A stretch of DNA of 64,000 bases from Chitinibacter sp. GC72 (GTDB lineage: Bacteria; Pseudomonadota; Gammaproteobacteria; Burkholderiales; Chitinibacteraceae): positions 1 to 64,000 of the forward strand of contig NZ_VIRW01000003.1 of NCBI RefSeq assembly GCF_009760905.1, given 5' to 3'. The notes beneath the pieces were generated by a model that searched no databases, had not been told where the DNA came from, and was given only the letters and a program-made list of their open reading frames with translations. Position numbers and translations under genes: made by a program. The first letter of the stretch is position 1; each line of letters begins with the position of its first letter. Below are positions 36,611 to 44,703 of this stretch, one piece after another.

Positions 36611-36820
36611 GTCCATCAAGGTCGATCATCTAATTTTAACGGCAAAACAGGTGCTTGCATTTTCCTTCGATAATGCGGCAAAGAAATGGGGCGTCGCAGT
36701 TTTTTAGTCAAGAGTCCGAACTCCACGGTAGGCAACTGCCTCACTCGTGCCTATCGATAATCTTTTATATTCAGGCAAAAACGATTAAATCCTCCCAGGA
36801 TGTCCGTTCGTTAACCACGG

Positions 36821-37270
36821 ATGGATTTCCAAATGAAAACAAGACCATGCCAATGTTGCGGTGCAGAGTTTGAGCCTTGCCCACAAGTTCCGAACCAACA
36901 GTTTTGCTCTAAACCTGAATGCCAACGAGATCGCCGACGCCGATGGCAGCAACAGAAATTGAAAACGGATCCGGCCTACCAGGAAAACCAGTCGCATGCC
37001 CAACGAGCCTGGCTGGATCGACATCCAGACTATTGGCGATCATATCGTCAGAAACAGCATGAACTCAATTCAAATCAACCGCAGCAGCAATCGACATGCG
37101 TCGATTTCGTGCCCGCAAAGATGGACGAGTCATCTTGTATTGCCCCACTACCAGCTGGCATCTACTCCATCAAGCCAATACAAAGCAGATCATTTGGTTT
37201 GCCTGAGAAGTGGCTGGTTGAGATCACCCTGCTATCTGTAGAGCCCTTATGCAAAAAAGACGAGTGCTAA
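36821..37270 (+). CDS. Cys-rich zinc-finger-like protein upstream of recombinase module 2
   Basis: The 149-residue product has two CxxC-type pairs (PCQCCGAEFEPCPQ, then CSKPEC) that look like a small zinc-binding domain, followed by a very basic stretch rich in Arg, Trp and Gln (RDRRRRWQQQKLK; QRAWLDRHPDYWRSYRQK). I know this type of protein as a companion of serine recombinases in integrative elements; its role is unknown but DNA or RNA binding is likely. The start could also be the ATG at 36833. It precedes the recombinase by about 175 bases. Confidence 0.72.
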   Translation: MDFQMKTRPCQCCGAEFEPCPQVPNQQFCSKPECQRDRRRRWQQQKLKTDPAYQENQSHAQRAWLDRHPDYWRSYRQKQHELNSNQPQQQSTCVDFVPAKMDESSCIAPLPAGIYSIKPIQSRSFGLPEKWLVEITLLSVEPLCKKDEC

Positions 37271-37444
37271 GAGATGACTTGATCGCGCCGTCGTTTTTTT
37301 GTGACTACGGTAATTCCAATTGGCTCTTGTCTTTTTGTCTAATCAAGCCCCTGTTATTTGTGGCAGCAAGATTGGGATCGGGATCTCTTTCACGCCAGTG
37401 GCAAGAATTCGAGAGCCTCAGTAGTCATAAGAAGATGGGGACTT

Positions 37445-39010
37445 ATGCAAGCAAATCATATCGAGGGAGACGCATCAGAATTTTCGCTGAATTTGCGTGC
37501 TGCCCAATATGTTCGGATGTCGACTGAGCATCAGCAATACTCGACCGAGAATCAAGCAGATAAGATTCGCGAGTACGCTGTCAGGCGCAATATTGAGATA
37601 GTTCGGACCTATGCCGATGAGGGCAAGAGTGGACTGCGGATTGATGGTCGACAGGCGCTGCAGCAACTAATATCGGATGTGCAGACAAAAAAAGCCGATT
37701 TTCAGATCATCTTGGTTTATGACGTTAGCCGTTGGGGCCGATTCCAAGATGCCGATGAAAGTGCATACTATGAGTACATTTGCCGCAATGCAGGCATTCA
37801 AGTTGCATACTGCGCCGAACAATTTGAGAACGATGGCTCGCCAGTCTCCACCATCGTCAAAGGCGTCAAGCGCGCAATGGCTGGCGAATACAGTCGCGAG
37901 CTCTCAGCAAAAGTCTTCGCGGGGCAATGCCGATTAATCGAATTAGGTTATCGGCAAGGTGGTCCGGCTGGTTACGGCTTGCGTCGAGTACTTATCGATC
38001 AATCAGGATCGATCAAGGGGCAGCTTGCACGTGGTGAGCATAAAAGTCTCCAAACTGACCGGGTGATTTTACAGCCAGGCCCAGACAACGAAATTGCTAT
38101 CGTAAATCAGATTTATCGCTGGTTTGTTGAAAGTGCTCTACTCGAGGCAGAGATTGCTGAGCGGCTCAATAAGGATGGCATTCTGTCTGATTTAGGTCGG
38201 CCCTGGACCCGTGCCACTATCCGTGAGGTTCTCTCCAATGAAAAATACATCGGCAACAATGTGTACAACCGCCGATCGTTCAAACTCAAAAAACACCGGG
38301 TGCTTAACAGCCCTGAGATGTGGATCAAAAAGGAGAACGCATTCGAGGGTATTGTGGCGCCAGAATTGTTTTACACAGCCCAAGGAATTTTACGTGAGCG
38401 GGCCCACCGTTTTAGTAATGAAGAACTGATCGATAAACTACGACGACTTTTTCAGCAGCGTGGTTACTTATCTGGCCTGATCATTGACGAAGCGGAAGGG
38501 ATGCCCTCAGCAGCCGCCTATGCGCATCGGTTTGGTAGTTTGATACGTGCTTACCAGACGGTCGGATTTACACCTGATCGTGATTACCAATATCTCGAGG
38601 TCAATCAATACTTGCGGCGACTTCATCCGGAGATAGTTGGTCAGACTGAGCGCATGATTGCAGAGGTAGGAGGCAGGGTTATACGCGACCCCGCCTCGGA
38701 TTTATTGACCGTAAACGCTGAGTTTACTGTCTCGCTGGTCTTATCGCGTTGCCAGATTCTGGATGATGATCGGCGTCGCTGGAAAGTCCGCTTCGATACC
38801 AGCTTGGTGCCAGATATCACCGTTGCAGTTCGCCTCGATGAAACCAACCAGTCCGCACTGGACTATTTCTTGTTACCTCGATTGGATTTCGGTTTGCCAC
38901 GCATTCAATTGGCAGAACACAACCGTCTCGAGTTCGAAAGTTATCGCTTTGATAGCTTGGACTATCTTTACCGCATGGCAGCCCGAAGCAGGGTCAGGAG
39001 GGTCGCATGA
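37445..39010 (+). CDS. Large serine recombinase, module 2
   Basis: The product has 521 residues from the ATG at 37445. The resolvase domain (about residues 19-165) contains the nucleophile motif YVRMSTEHQQYSTENQ with the expected Ser, and VYDVSRWGRFQDADES with the conserved Arg region. A recombinase domain follows (about 180-300, EIAERLNKDGILSDLGRPWT; LSNEKYIGNNVYN). The C-terminal part is unlike that of module 1 and lacks an obvious zinc ribbon. It is coupled to the ParB-like gene by an ATGA overlap. The two recombinases in this window are only distantly related, so they come from different elements. Confidence 0.92.
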   Translation: MQANHIEGDASEFSLNLRAAQYVRMSTEHQQYSTENQADKIREYAVRRNIEIVRTYADEGKSGLRIDGRQALQQLISDVQTKKADFQIILVYDVSRWGRFQDADESAYYEYICRNAGIQVAYCAEQFENDGSPVSTIVKGVKRAMAGEYSRELSAKVFAGQCRLIELGYRQGGPAGYGLRRVLIDQSGSIKGQLARGEHKSLQTDRVILQPGPDNEIAIVNQIYRWFVESALLEAEIAERLNKDGILSDLGRPWTRATIREVLSNEKYIGNNVYNRRSFKLKKHRVLNSPEMWIKKENAFEGIVAPELFYTAQGILRERAHRFSNEELIDKLRRLFQQRGYLSGLIIDEAEGMPSAAAYAHRFGSLIRAYQTVGFTPDRDYQYLEVNQYLRRLHPEIVGQTERMIAEVGGRVIRDPASDLLTVNAEFTVSLVLSRCQILDDDRRRWKVRFDTSLVPDITVAVRLDETNQSALDYFLLPRLDFGLPRIQLAEHNRLEFESYRFDSLDYLYRMAARSRVRRVA

Positions 39011-39906
39011 GCATGCAGCACAAAGCGACAGAACTGCAGATGATCCCAGTAGCACAAATTGCAGTCCTGAATCCACGCGATCGAAATAACAAGGTTTTTG
39101 ATGAAATAGTCGACAACATTAAAACCATCGGCTTGAAAAAACCGGTGACGGTCACCCCTCGCGATAATCTGGGGGATGGCAAACGCTATTTACTAATTTG
39201 TGGAGAAGGCCGGCTAAAAGCTTTTATGATGCATGGCGAGCAACAGATTCCCGCTCTTGTTGTGCAGGTTAATAATGAAGATGCCTTCATTATGAGCCTG
39301 ACCGAAAACATCGCCCGCCGAAAATACAGCACACTTGAACTATTGATGAGCATCTTGCAACTTAGCCAGCAGGGATATGACAAGAAGGTAATTGCGCAAA
39401 AAACTGGCCTCAGTCTTGATTACATCAAAGGGATTTTGCATCTTTTCGAAAAAGGCGAAGAACGATTATTGGCTGCAGTTGAAGCCGGCAGAATCCCATT
39501 GAATGTTGCCATGACAATCGCCGGTGCCAGCGATGAGGATGCGGTCCAGACGGCATTGCAGGAAGCCTATGAAAGCGGCCAACTGCGCGGAGCGCAACTG
39601 ATGCAGGCACGACGCGTACTGCAGCGGCGTACATCATTGGGCAAGAGCCTAGCCCATAATCCATCTCGTAAAGCTGCATTAGTTACAACTTCAAGTCTGG
39701 TACGCAATTATCAACAAGAAGTTGAACGGCAAAAACTGATGGTCAAGAAGGCAGAATTTACCCAGCAGCGTTTGTTATTCGTAATCGAGGCATTGCGTCA
39801 GTTGCTGTCAGATGAACATTTCTCAAATTTGCTTCGAGCAGAAGGACTGGATACCTTGCCCAAGCAGCTGGCAGAACGGATCTGGGCCGGAGGGCTTTCA
39901 GTATGA
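39007..39906 (+). CDS. ParB/RepB-like protein of recombinase module 2 (first)
   Basis: The 299-residue protein has a ParB-type N-terminal domain: PVAQIAVLNPRDRNNKVFDE, KKPVTVTPR, CGEGRLKAFMMHGE, and SLTENIARRKYSTLEL, the box II signature. It has a central HTH (KVIAQKTGLSLDYIKGIL). ParB proteins bind centromere-like sites and use CTP; when linked to a recombinase they may handle the excised circular form of the element. Start and stop both overlap the neighbours by four bases. Confidence 0.85.
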   Translation: MSMQHKATELQMIPVAQIAVLNPRDRNNKVFDEIVDNIKTIGLKKPVTVTPRDNLGDGKRYLLICGEGRLKAFMMHGEQQIPALVVQVNNEDAFIMSLTENIARRKYSTLELLMSILQLSQQGYDKKVIAQKTGLSLDYIKGILHLFEKGEERLLAAVEAGRIPLNVAMTIAGASDEDAVQTALQEAYESGQLRGAQLMQARRVLQRRTSLGKSLAHNPSRKAALVTTSSLVRNYQQEVERQKLMVKKAEFTQQRLLFVIEALRQLLSDEHFSNLLRAEGLDTLPKQLAERIWAGGLSV

Positions 39907-40784
39907 GTGCGCTCCAGCTTGGTTTTATCCCTGAGCCGCTAACCTTACCGCTCGATCGTATTCTACCGTCTCGTAAAACGCCTGAAGGTATTTTGGGCTC
40001 TCGCAAATTCAAACAGATCGTTGCATCTGTGGAAGCTATTGGTCTTATTGAACCATTGAGCGTCGGAAAACCACATACCAGTGGCTTACATGTACTGCTC
40101 GATGGCCATATTCGTCTTGTTGTTCTACGGCAGCTTGGTTATACCGATGCACCATGCCTGGTTGCGACGGATGATGAAAGCTACACCTACAACAACAGAA
40201 TCAATCGCATATCTTCGATTCAAGAGCACCATATGTTGCGCAGAGCGGTCGAGCGCGGTGTAACCCCTGAGAGGCTCGCGAAAGCGCTGAATGTCGATGT
40301 TAGCCAAATCCACAAAAAGGTAACCCTGTTGGAAGGCATTTGCGTCGAGGCGGTTGAGCTACTCAAAGACCAACAGTTTTCAGCCAATATGGGCGCTGTG
40401 TTACGCAAACTGAAGCCTACCCGCCAAATCGAGTGCGTCGAGCTCATGTTAGCTGCAAACAACATTACCGTGGTCTACGCCGAAGCGCTGCTTGCCGCAA
40501 CTCCACAACACTTGCTAGTAGGTGAAACAAAACCTAGAAAAATTCGCGGCATCAGTGCAGATCAGATGGCCAAGATGGAGCGGGAAATGGGCAGCCTGCA
40601 AGGTCAACTAAAATTAGTCGAAAAATCCTATGGCCAAGACGTGCTACTACTTGTGTTAGCCAAGGGCTATCTTGGCAGGCTGATCGAAAATCAAGCTGTT
40701 TACCGATTTCTATCGCAGCGCCAACCTGATGTATTGGCAGAGTTTGAGCTTATCGTTCAGACCGTGGCACTTGATGGAAAATAA
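39903..40784 (+). CDS. RepB/ParB-like partition protein of recombinase module 2 (second)
   Basis: The 293-residue protein repeats the ParB layout in a more divergent form: LPLDRILPSRKTPEG, IGLIEPLSV, LLDGHIRLVVLRQLG, then an HTH (ERLAKALNVDVSQIHKKV), and a helical C-terminal domain of the kind called the RepB C-terminal domain. Having two different ParB-like proteins directly after one recombinase is characteristic of this element type. No ParA ATPase is present, so a classical ParABS system is not encoded here. Confidence 0.82.
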   Translation: MSALQLGFIPEPLTLPLDRILPSRKTPEGILGSRKFKQIVASVEAIGLIEPLSVGKPHTSGLHVLLDGHIRLVVLRQLGYTDAPCLVATDDESYTYNNRINRISSIQEHHMLRRAVERGVTPERLAKALNVDVSQIHKKVTLLEGICVEAVELLKDQQFSANMGAVLRKLKPTRQIECVELMLAANNITVVYAEALLAATPQHLLVGETKPRKIRGISADQMAKMEREMGSLQGQLKLVEKSYGQDVLLLVLAKGYLGRLIENQAVYRFLSQRQPDVLAEFELIVQTVALDGK

Positions 40785-41094
40785 TCTTGGAGGGAGACGC
40801 AAGTTAACAACTAGCAGGCACCACACCCAAAGCGATGCCAATAACGCTAGAGCAACTCAGAATTCGGGAATGAAAAAAGCGTCTGAAGCACGTCGAGCTT
40901 AAAAAATTCAAAGACTCTCTTGATATCTGACTCACTGAATAAATTGGCTAGATGTGATCCAAGACCTTAGTCCACCAAAAGTAAGCAGCTGGGCGTCTAC
41001 CAACACCGAACAACCCAACACGAACTGAAACCATGACTTGCCACTCACAGAAAGTGTTTGTATAGTTTGTGCGTTTCAACACCTGGGAAGTCCT
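40785..41094. other. Spacer between recombinase module 2 and the methylase
   Basis: No gene is supported. A TATAGT hexamer (about 41060-41065) preceded by TTGT is a possible -10 element for the methylase, and GGGAAG just before its ATG is the ribosome binding site. This may also contain the edge of the recombinase element, but I saw no convincing att repeat. Confidence 0.35.
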
Positions 41095-43077
41095 ATGCCA
41101 CCGAAAAAGAAGATTGATGTTAAACAACCAAGCCTGGGTTTAGGTTTACAGGAAAAGAATCCAAAAGAGGCATTCCGTAACATTCGGAATTATCTTGCAG
41201 GACAGTTTGTCGGTGCAACCCGTGATGACTCACTTCTTGATGAAGTGTTGAAGTGTCTGTTTTGTAAACTTGTTATTGAGCGAGGGGAGTTGCCTCCCGT
41301 GGATCTCACAGCACAACCATTTGAGCTTTCAAAACAAATACGGTCCGTATTCGCAACAGTTCGCTCAGATTTTCCGGAGATATACACCGAAGAATCTGAA
41401 ATATTGCTTGACCCTGCATCCTTGAAATTTGTGATGCAGGAGCTAAATTTCTCCATCATGGATTCCGAGAGCGATCCGATTGGCGATGCTTTTGAAGTTT
41501 TTGTTGGTAGTGAGTCTCGAGGTAACTCAGGGCAATTTTTTACACCTAGATCTGTAACCAATCTGCTGGTTGCCGCAGTTAATCCTCAGCCCCACGAGAC
41601 CGTGCTTGATCCTGCATGTGGTGCAGGAGGATTTTTGGCATCGGTTTGCGCACATCGTCAGCGGCATGGTGTGCCTATTGAGAATTTGGCAAGTGGCTTA
41701 TATGGAATTGACAAAGACTCTTATCTTGCGCAGCTAGCCAAAGTTCATATTTCTTTGTTAACTGGCGGGCATCCAACTGTCCTTAATGGAGATAGCGTAT
41801 CACTTCAGAATGGATCTAAAAATCTACGTGAATATCTTCCAAAAAACGGCCTTGATGTCATTCTAACGAATCCCCCTTTTGGCGCAAAAATAATTGCTGC
41901 TAATCCAGAAGTAATATCGACTTTCGATCTAGCAAAGAAATGGACGAAAAACAAAAAGACGGGAGTGATTGAGCCAGGTGATAAGGTCTCCACTAATGTG
42001 CCCCCACAAGTTCTTTTTGTGGAGCGTTGTTTGTCTTTACTGAGGCCCGGTGGTCGACTTGGTATGGTCTTACCTGAGAGCATTTTGTCAAATAAATCCT
42101 ATCGCCACGTGGTTGAGTATCTGTTGCTGCATACGGAAATACATGCGGTCATGGGAATGCCCGAAGCCTTGTTTAAAACATCTGGAAAGGGAGGAACTCA
42201 TACAAAGACATGTCTATTAGTTGCAACGAAGAGGTCAGATGGTAATACGAAGCCCGGAAAGATATTTATGGCTGAAGCGAAGTGGTGCGGACAAGATTCT
42301 CGAGCGCGCGTCATACCAAATAACGATTTGCCAGAAATATTGCAGAAATTTGAATATTTTAGGAGACAAGGAAAGATCAATGAAGCGAGCTCTCTTGGAT
42401 TCCTAACCGAGACAGCTCAAGTAACGGGAGGAGTTTTGTGCCCTCGCTACTACGACCCTCAAGCTGAACATGAATTGGCTGGACTTGAAGAAACTCATAA
42501 ATTGCTAAAAGTTCAAGAGCTGATTGCCGAGGGAGTTCTCTCTTTAACCACGGGTGATGAGGTTGGCAAACTAGCTTATGGTACAGGTACAATCCCATTC
42601 ATAAGGACATCCGATATAAGCAATTGGGAAATAAAGTCTGACCCTAAGCATGGAGTCTCAAGGGAGATATATGAATCTCTTGCTAAAAAGCAGGATGTAC
42701 AAGCTGGGGATGTCCTAATGGTGAAAGATGGTACTTATTTGATAGGAACCTGTGCAATTGTTACTGAAGCTGATAAACAAATACTCTATCAAAGCCATTT
42801 GTACAAAATAAGGGTTAATCAAAATACCCACGGTTTGAACTCTTTCCTTTTGCTTGCAATACTAAGTTCATCAGCTGTTCAAAAGCAAATTCGGTCAAAA
42901 CAATTCACGCAGGATATTATCGATAGTCTTGGCGAACGCATAAATGAACTCATTTTGCCAGTTCCGCTAGATATCGTTAAGCGAGATTTGATTACTGAAC
43001 AAGTTAGGCTGGCAGTTGTTAAACGCGGCGAAGCAAAAGAGCTCGCAAGGCTTGCGCGAGATTCAGTTTGCTGTTGA
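41095..43077 (+). CDS. N6-adenine DNA methylase with C-terminal specificity domain
   Basis: The product has 660 residues from the ATG at 41095. It is an HsdM-like gamma-class methylase: helical N-terminus, QFFTPRSVTNLLV, SAM-binding motif I LDPACGAGGF (171-180), and catalytic motif IV TNPPF (258-262). After about residue 480 there is a target-recognition domain like those of type I S subunits (FIRTSDISNWEI; DVLMVKDGTYLIGT), so modification and specificity are on one chain. There is no nuclease or translocase domain. A restriction partner is probably supplied by the convergent HNH genes. A separate anti-phage or orphan methylase role is the alternative. Confidence 0.88.
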   Translation: MPPKKKIDVKQPSLGLGLQEKNPKEAFRNIRNYLAGQFVGATRDDSLLDEVLKCLFCKLVIERGELPPVDLTAQPFELSKQIRSVFATVRSDFPEIYTEESEILLDPASLKFVMQELNFSIMDSESDPIGDAFEVFVGSESRGNSGQFFTPRSVTNLLVAAVNPQPHETVLDPACGAGGFLASVCAHRQRHGVPIENLASGLYGIDKDSYLAQLAKVHISLLTGGHPTVLNGDSVSLQNGSKNLREYLPKNGLDVILTNPPFGAKIIAANPEVISTFDLAKKWTKNKKTGVIEPGDKVSTNVPPQVLFVERCLSLLRPGGRLGMVLPESILSNKSYRHVVEYLLLHTEIHAVMGMPEALFKTSGKGGTHTKTCLLVATKRSDGNTKPGKIFMAEAKWCGQDSRARVIPNNDLPEILQKFEYFRRQGKINEASSLGFLTETAQVTGGVLCPRYYDPQAEHELAGLEETHKLLKVQELIAEGVLSLTTGDEVGKLAYGTGTIPFIRTSDISNWEIKSDPKHGVSREIYESLAKKQDVQAGDVLMVKDGTYLIGTCAIVTEADKQILYQSHLYKIRVNQNTHGLNSFLLLAILSSSAVQKQIRSKQFTQDIIDSLGERINELILPVPLDIVKRDLITEQVRLAVVKRGEAKELARLARDSVCC

Positions 43078-43207
43078 CATCTTAATTGTAACTGATGAGT
43101 CCCCTAGGGTTCGGCTAGGGGAGTTACCAAGGACTGACCTATGTAAATTATTGTGTAACTTAAATCTCGACCAAAAGAAGGTGTTTCTAATGAAAGGACA
43201 TCAAAGC

Positions 43208-44356
43208 CTAGGAAGGCTGAGGATTTTCATTACTTCGTTGGAAGATATCATCAAGCAATTTTCTGGTTTCAGCAAGAGTAAGATCACCCTGAATTCGATT
43301 TCCATCTGCCGATTGCCAGCAAACGTTATCACCTCTATGCCGTCCCGCACGTTTCAGCGGGTGCTTGTGTCCAGCCTGATATTCTGCTTTTCCGTGAACA
43401 GAATCGCCGGAAAGTCTTTTGAAGTCGAGCACTTCATTGGTCACTGGACACCGGCTCAAAGGTCGTCCAATTTTAATTAGCCCAGCCAACTCGAAGTCGC
43501 TGCGAGTGTCAATGGGGAAGTTTTTAAAACAGACCAAATCTTCATAGAGTTTACGTTCAACAGACCAGCATTCAGTTAGTGTGGCGTGCTGAAAATCACC
43601 AGCTAGCACTTCCCAGCGCTTCGCTCGGTTCGTCTTGTCTTTGCCCGTGAGCGCCCGATCTGTTTTGTACGTTTTTGTTTGAATCTTATCAAGTAGCTTT
43701 TTCTTAAGACTACTTTTTATTAATGGACGCGCTTTTAGAAGCCAATCAACGTCATCATTCAAAACCCAAGATATGTTTTCGGGCGTATGAACCGGGGTTG
43801 CGTGCGGGTTTGTATAATCGAAAACGGATTCATAGGGAACGCTAGATGATGCATGAAGACGAAGGATCTTTTGGCCAACAGTCGAGTCTTCTTCATACTT
43901 TTTAGTTACTTCTGTTAAGCACTTTATAAACACTAAAAGGCATACCTCAAAGGACGATGAACGAGGATCATTTCCAGGCTGAAAGCTTCCCCTTACCGGC
44001 TTAAACGATTCTTTTTGAGGCATGAGAATGTAACCTTGCAGCCACCGAGTCTTTAACTTCGTTGAACCTACTTTGAGATTTGTGAGCTCGATCAAAAAAG
44101 AAAATCTAATTAAATTGCCCAAAAGCAATTTGAAAACTTTGCGAGGAAGGGCTGCTTTTGCTTTTGCCAGTGCCAATTCGACATCTGATGGGGCCTTAGC
44201 AAAAGTCTTTTTCAGAATCGCATCTCGAATCTTGACCACAGAATATTTTTTTGTCCTGCCTTGTGTTTTATCCCCCCCGAAAGCATCACTTACCGTGTCG
44301 AGTTCCTCTTGTTCTAATAGCTGCCTTATATCTTCTTGAAACACAAAAATCACCAT
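43208..44356 (-). CDS. HNH-type nuclease-like protein, paralogue A
   Basis: The 382-residue protein ends in an HNH-like zinc/metal nuclease motif: YQAGHKHPLKR (His330/His332) then RGDNVCWQSADGNRIQGDLT with Asn344 and Asn353. It also has CPVTNEVLDF with a single Cys upstream. The N-terminal 200 residues are helical with no known domain. It is a full-length paralogue of 44704-45852, of exactly the same length, and faces the methylase tail to tail 130 bases away, so it is a likely restriction endonuclease or defence nuclease. No clear ribosome binding site precedes the ATG, but both copies share the same start context. Confidence 0.75.
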   Translation of the reverse strand: MVIFVFQEDIRQLLEQEELDTVSDAFGGDKTQGRTKKYSVVKIRDAILKKTFAKAPSDVELALAKAKAALPRKVFKLLLGNLIRFSFLIELTNLKVGSTKLKTRWLQGYILMPQKESFKPVRGSFQPGNDPRSSSFEVCLLVFIKCLTEVTKKYEEDSTVGQKILRLHASSSVPYESVFDYTNPHATPVHTPENISWVLNDDVDWLLKARPLIKSSLKKKLLDKIQTKTYKTDRALTGKDKTNRAKRWEVLAGDFQHATLTECWSVERKLYEDLVCFKNFPIDTRSDFELAGLIKIGRPLSRCPVTNEVLDFKRLSGDSVHGKAEYQAGHKHPLKRAGRHRGDNVCWQSADGNRIQGDLTLAETRKLLDDIFQRSNENPQPS

Positions 44357-44703
44357 TATGTTGACATTTTTGTGATCTTATATGAAATAACTTCATTTTA
44401 ATAGTGAGCACAGTGACCTGGCGATTGTTCAACATAAGTCCGTTGAATCTTTGCGTAAAAATGAACCTCCAGAAGTAACAGAAATCCCCCACTTGCACCC
44501 GAATCCCAAAAAGAAATAAGACTCCGCACAAATAGGCCAGAGTTTTTTAATTAATCCGAATGGCGGAAAATTGCACAACTTATTCAAGTTGCCTGTTGTA
44601 ACCCAATGAAAAAACTTCGAACCTATGCCGTGGCAAAGCCAATCAACAAGCAGCATCTATGCCGTGGGAGTTGAATGTTATCCACTTGGTTATGCAACAT
44701 AAC
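44357..44703. other. Spacer between the two HNH paralogues
   Basis: It contains no supported gene. The 40 bases just before paralogue A resemble those before paralogue B (shared TTGACnTTTTT and CTGAT-type blocks), so the duplication included the promoter. The remainder is unlike the sequence around paralogue B. Confidence 0.4.

Larger units (their letters stand above)
36036..36820. other. Non-coding region between the unknown gene and recombinase module 2, with tRNA/tmRNA-like end features
   Basis: No protein gene is convincing in these 785 bases. On the minus strand it contains, in order of transcription, a T-arm-like hairpin (36594-36610) preceded by GGAC, a 12-base inverted repeat pair (36399-36410 and 36578-36589), a stretch GTCGCCCGCCACCA (complement of 36385-36398) that looks like an acceptor strand with a CCA end, and then a strong terminator (36351-36378). 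I did not find a tmRNA tag-peptide frame or a complete tRNA cloverleaf. It is best read as the remains of a tRNA/tmRNA-type attachment region next to recombinase module 2. Confidence 0.45.

Noticed and set aside
37463-40801. 12-base direct repeat GAGGGAGACGCA at 37463-37474 and 40790-40801 as att sites of module 2
   Set aside because: A repeat of 12 bases is expected many times by chance in 64 kb, and the first copy lies inside the recombinase coding region.
43016-43480. 154-codon plus-strand frame overlapping the methylase end and HNH paralogue A
   Set aside because: It overlaps two recognised genes on both strands and resembles no protein family.
44429-44656. 75-codon minus-strand frame between the HNH paralogues
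   Set aside because: Cys/Trp/Phe-rich translation with no ribosome binding site; probably non-coding spacer.
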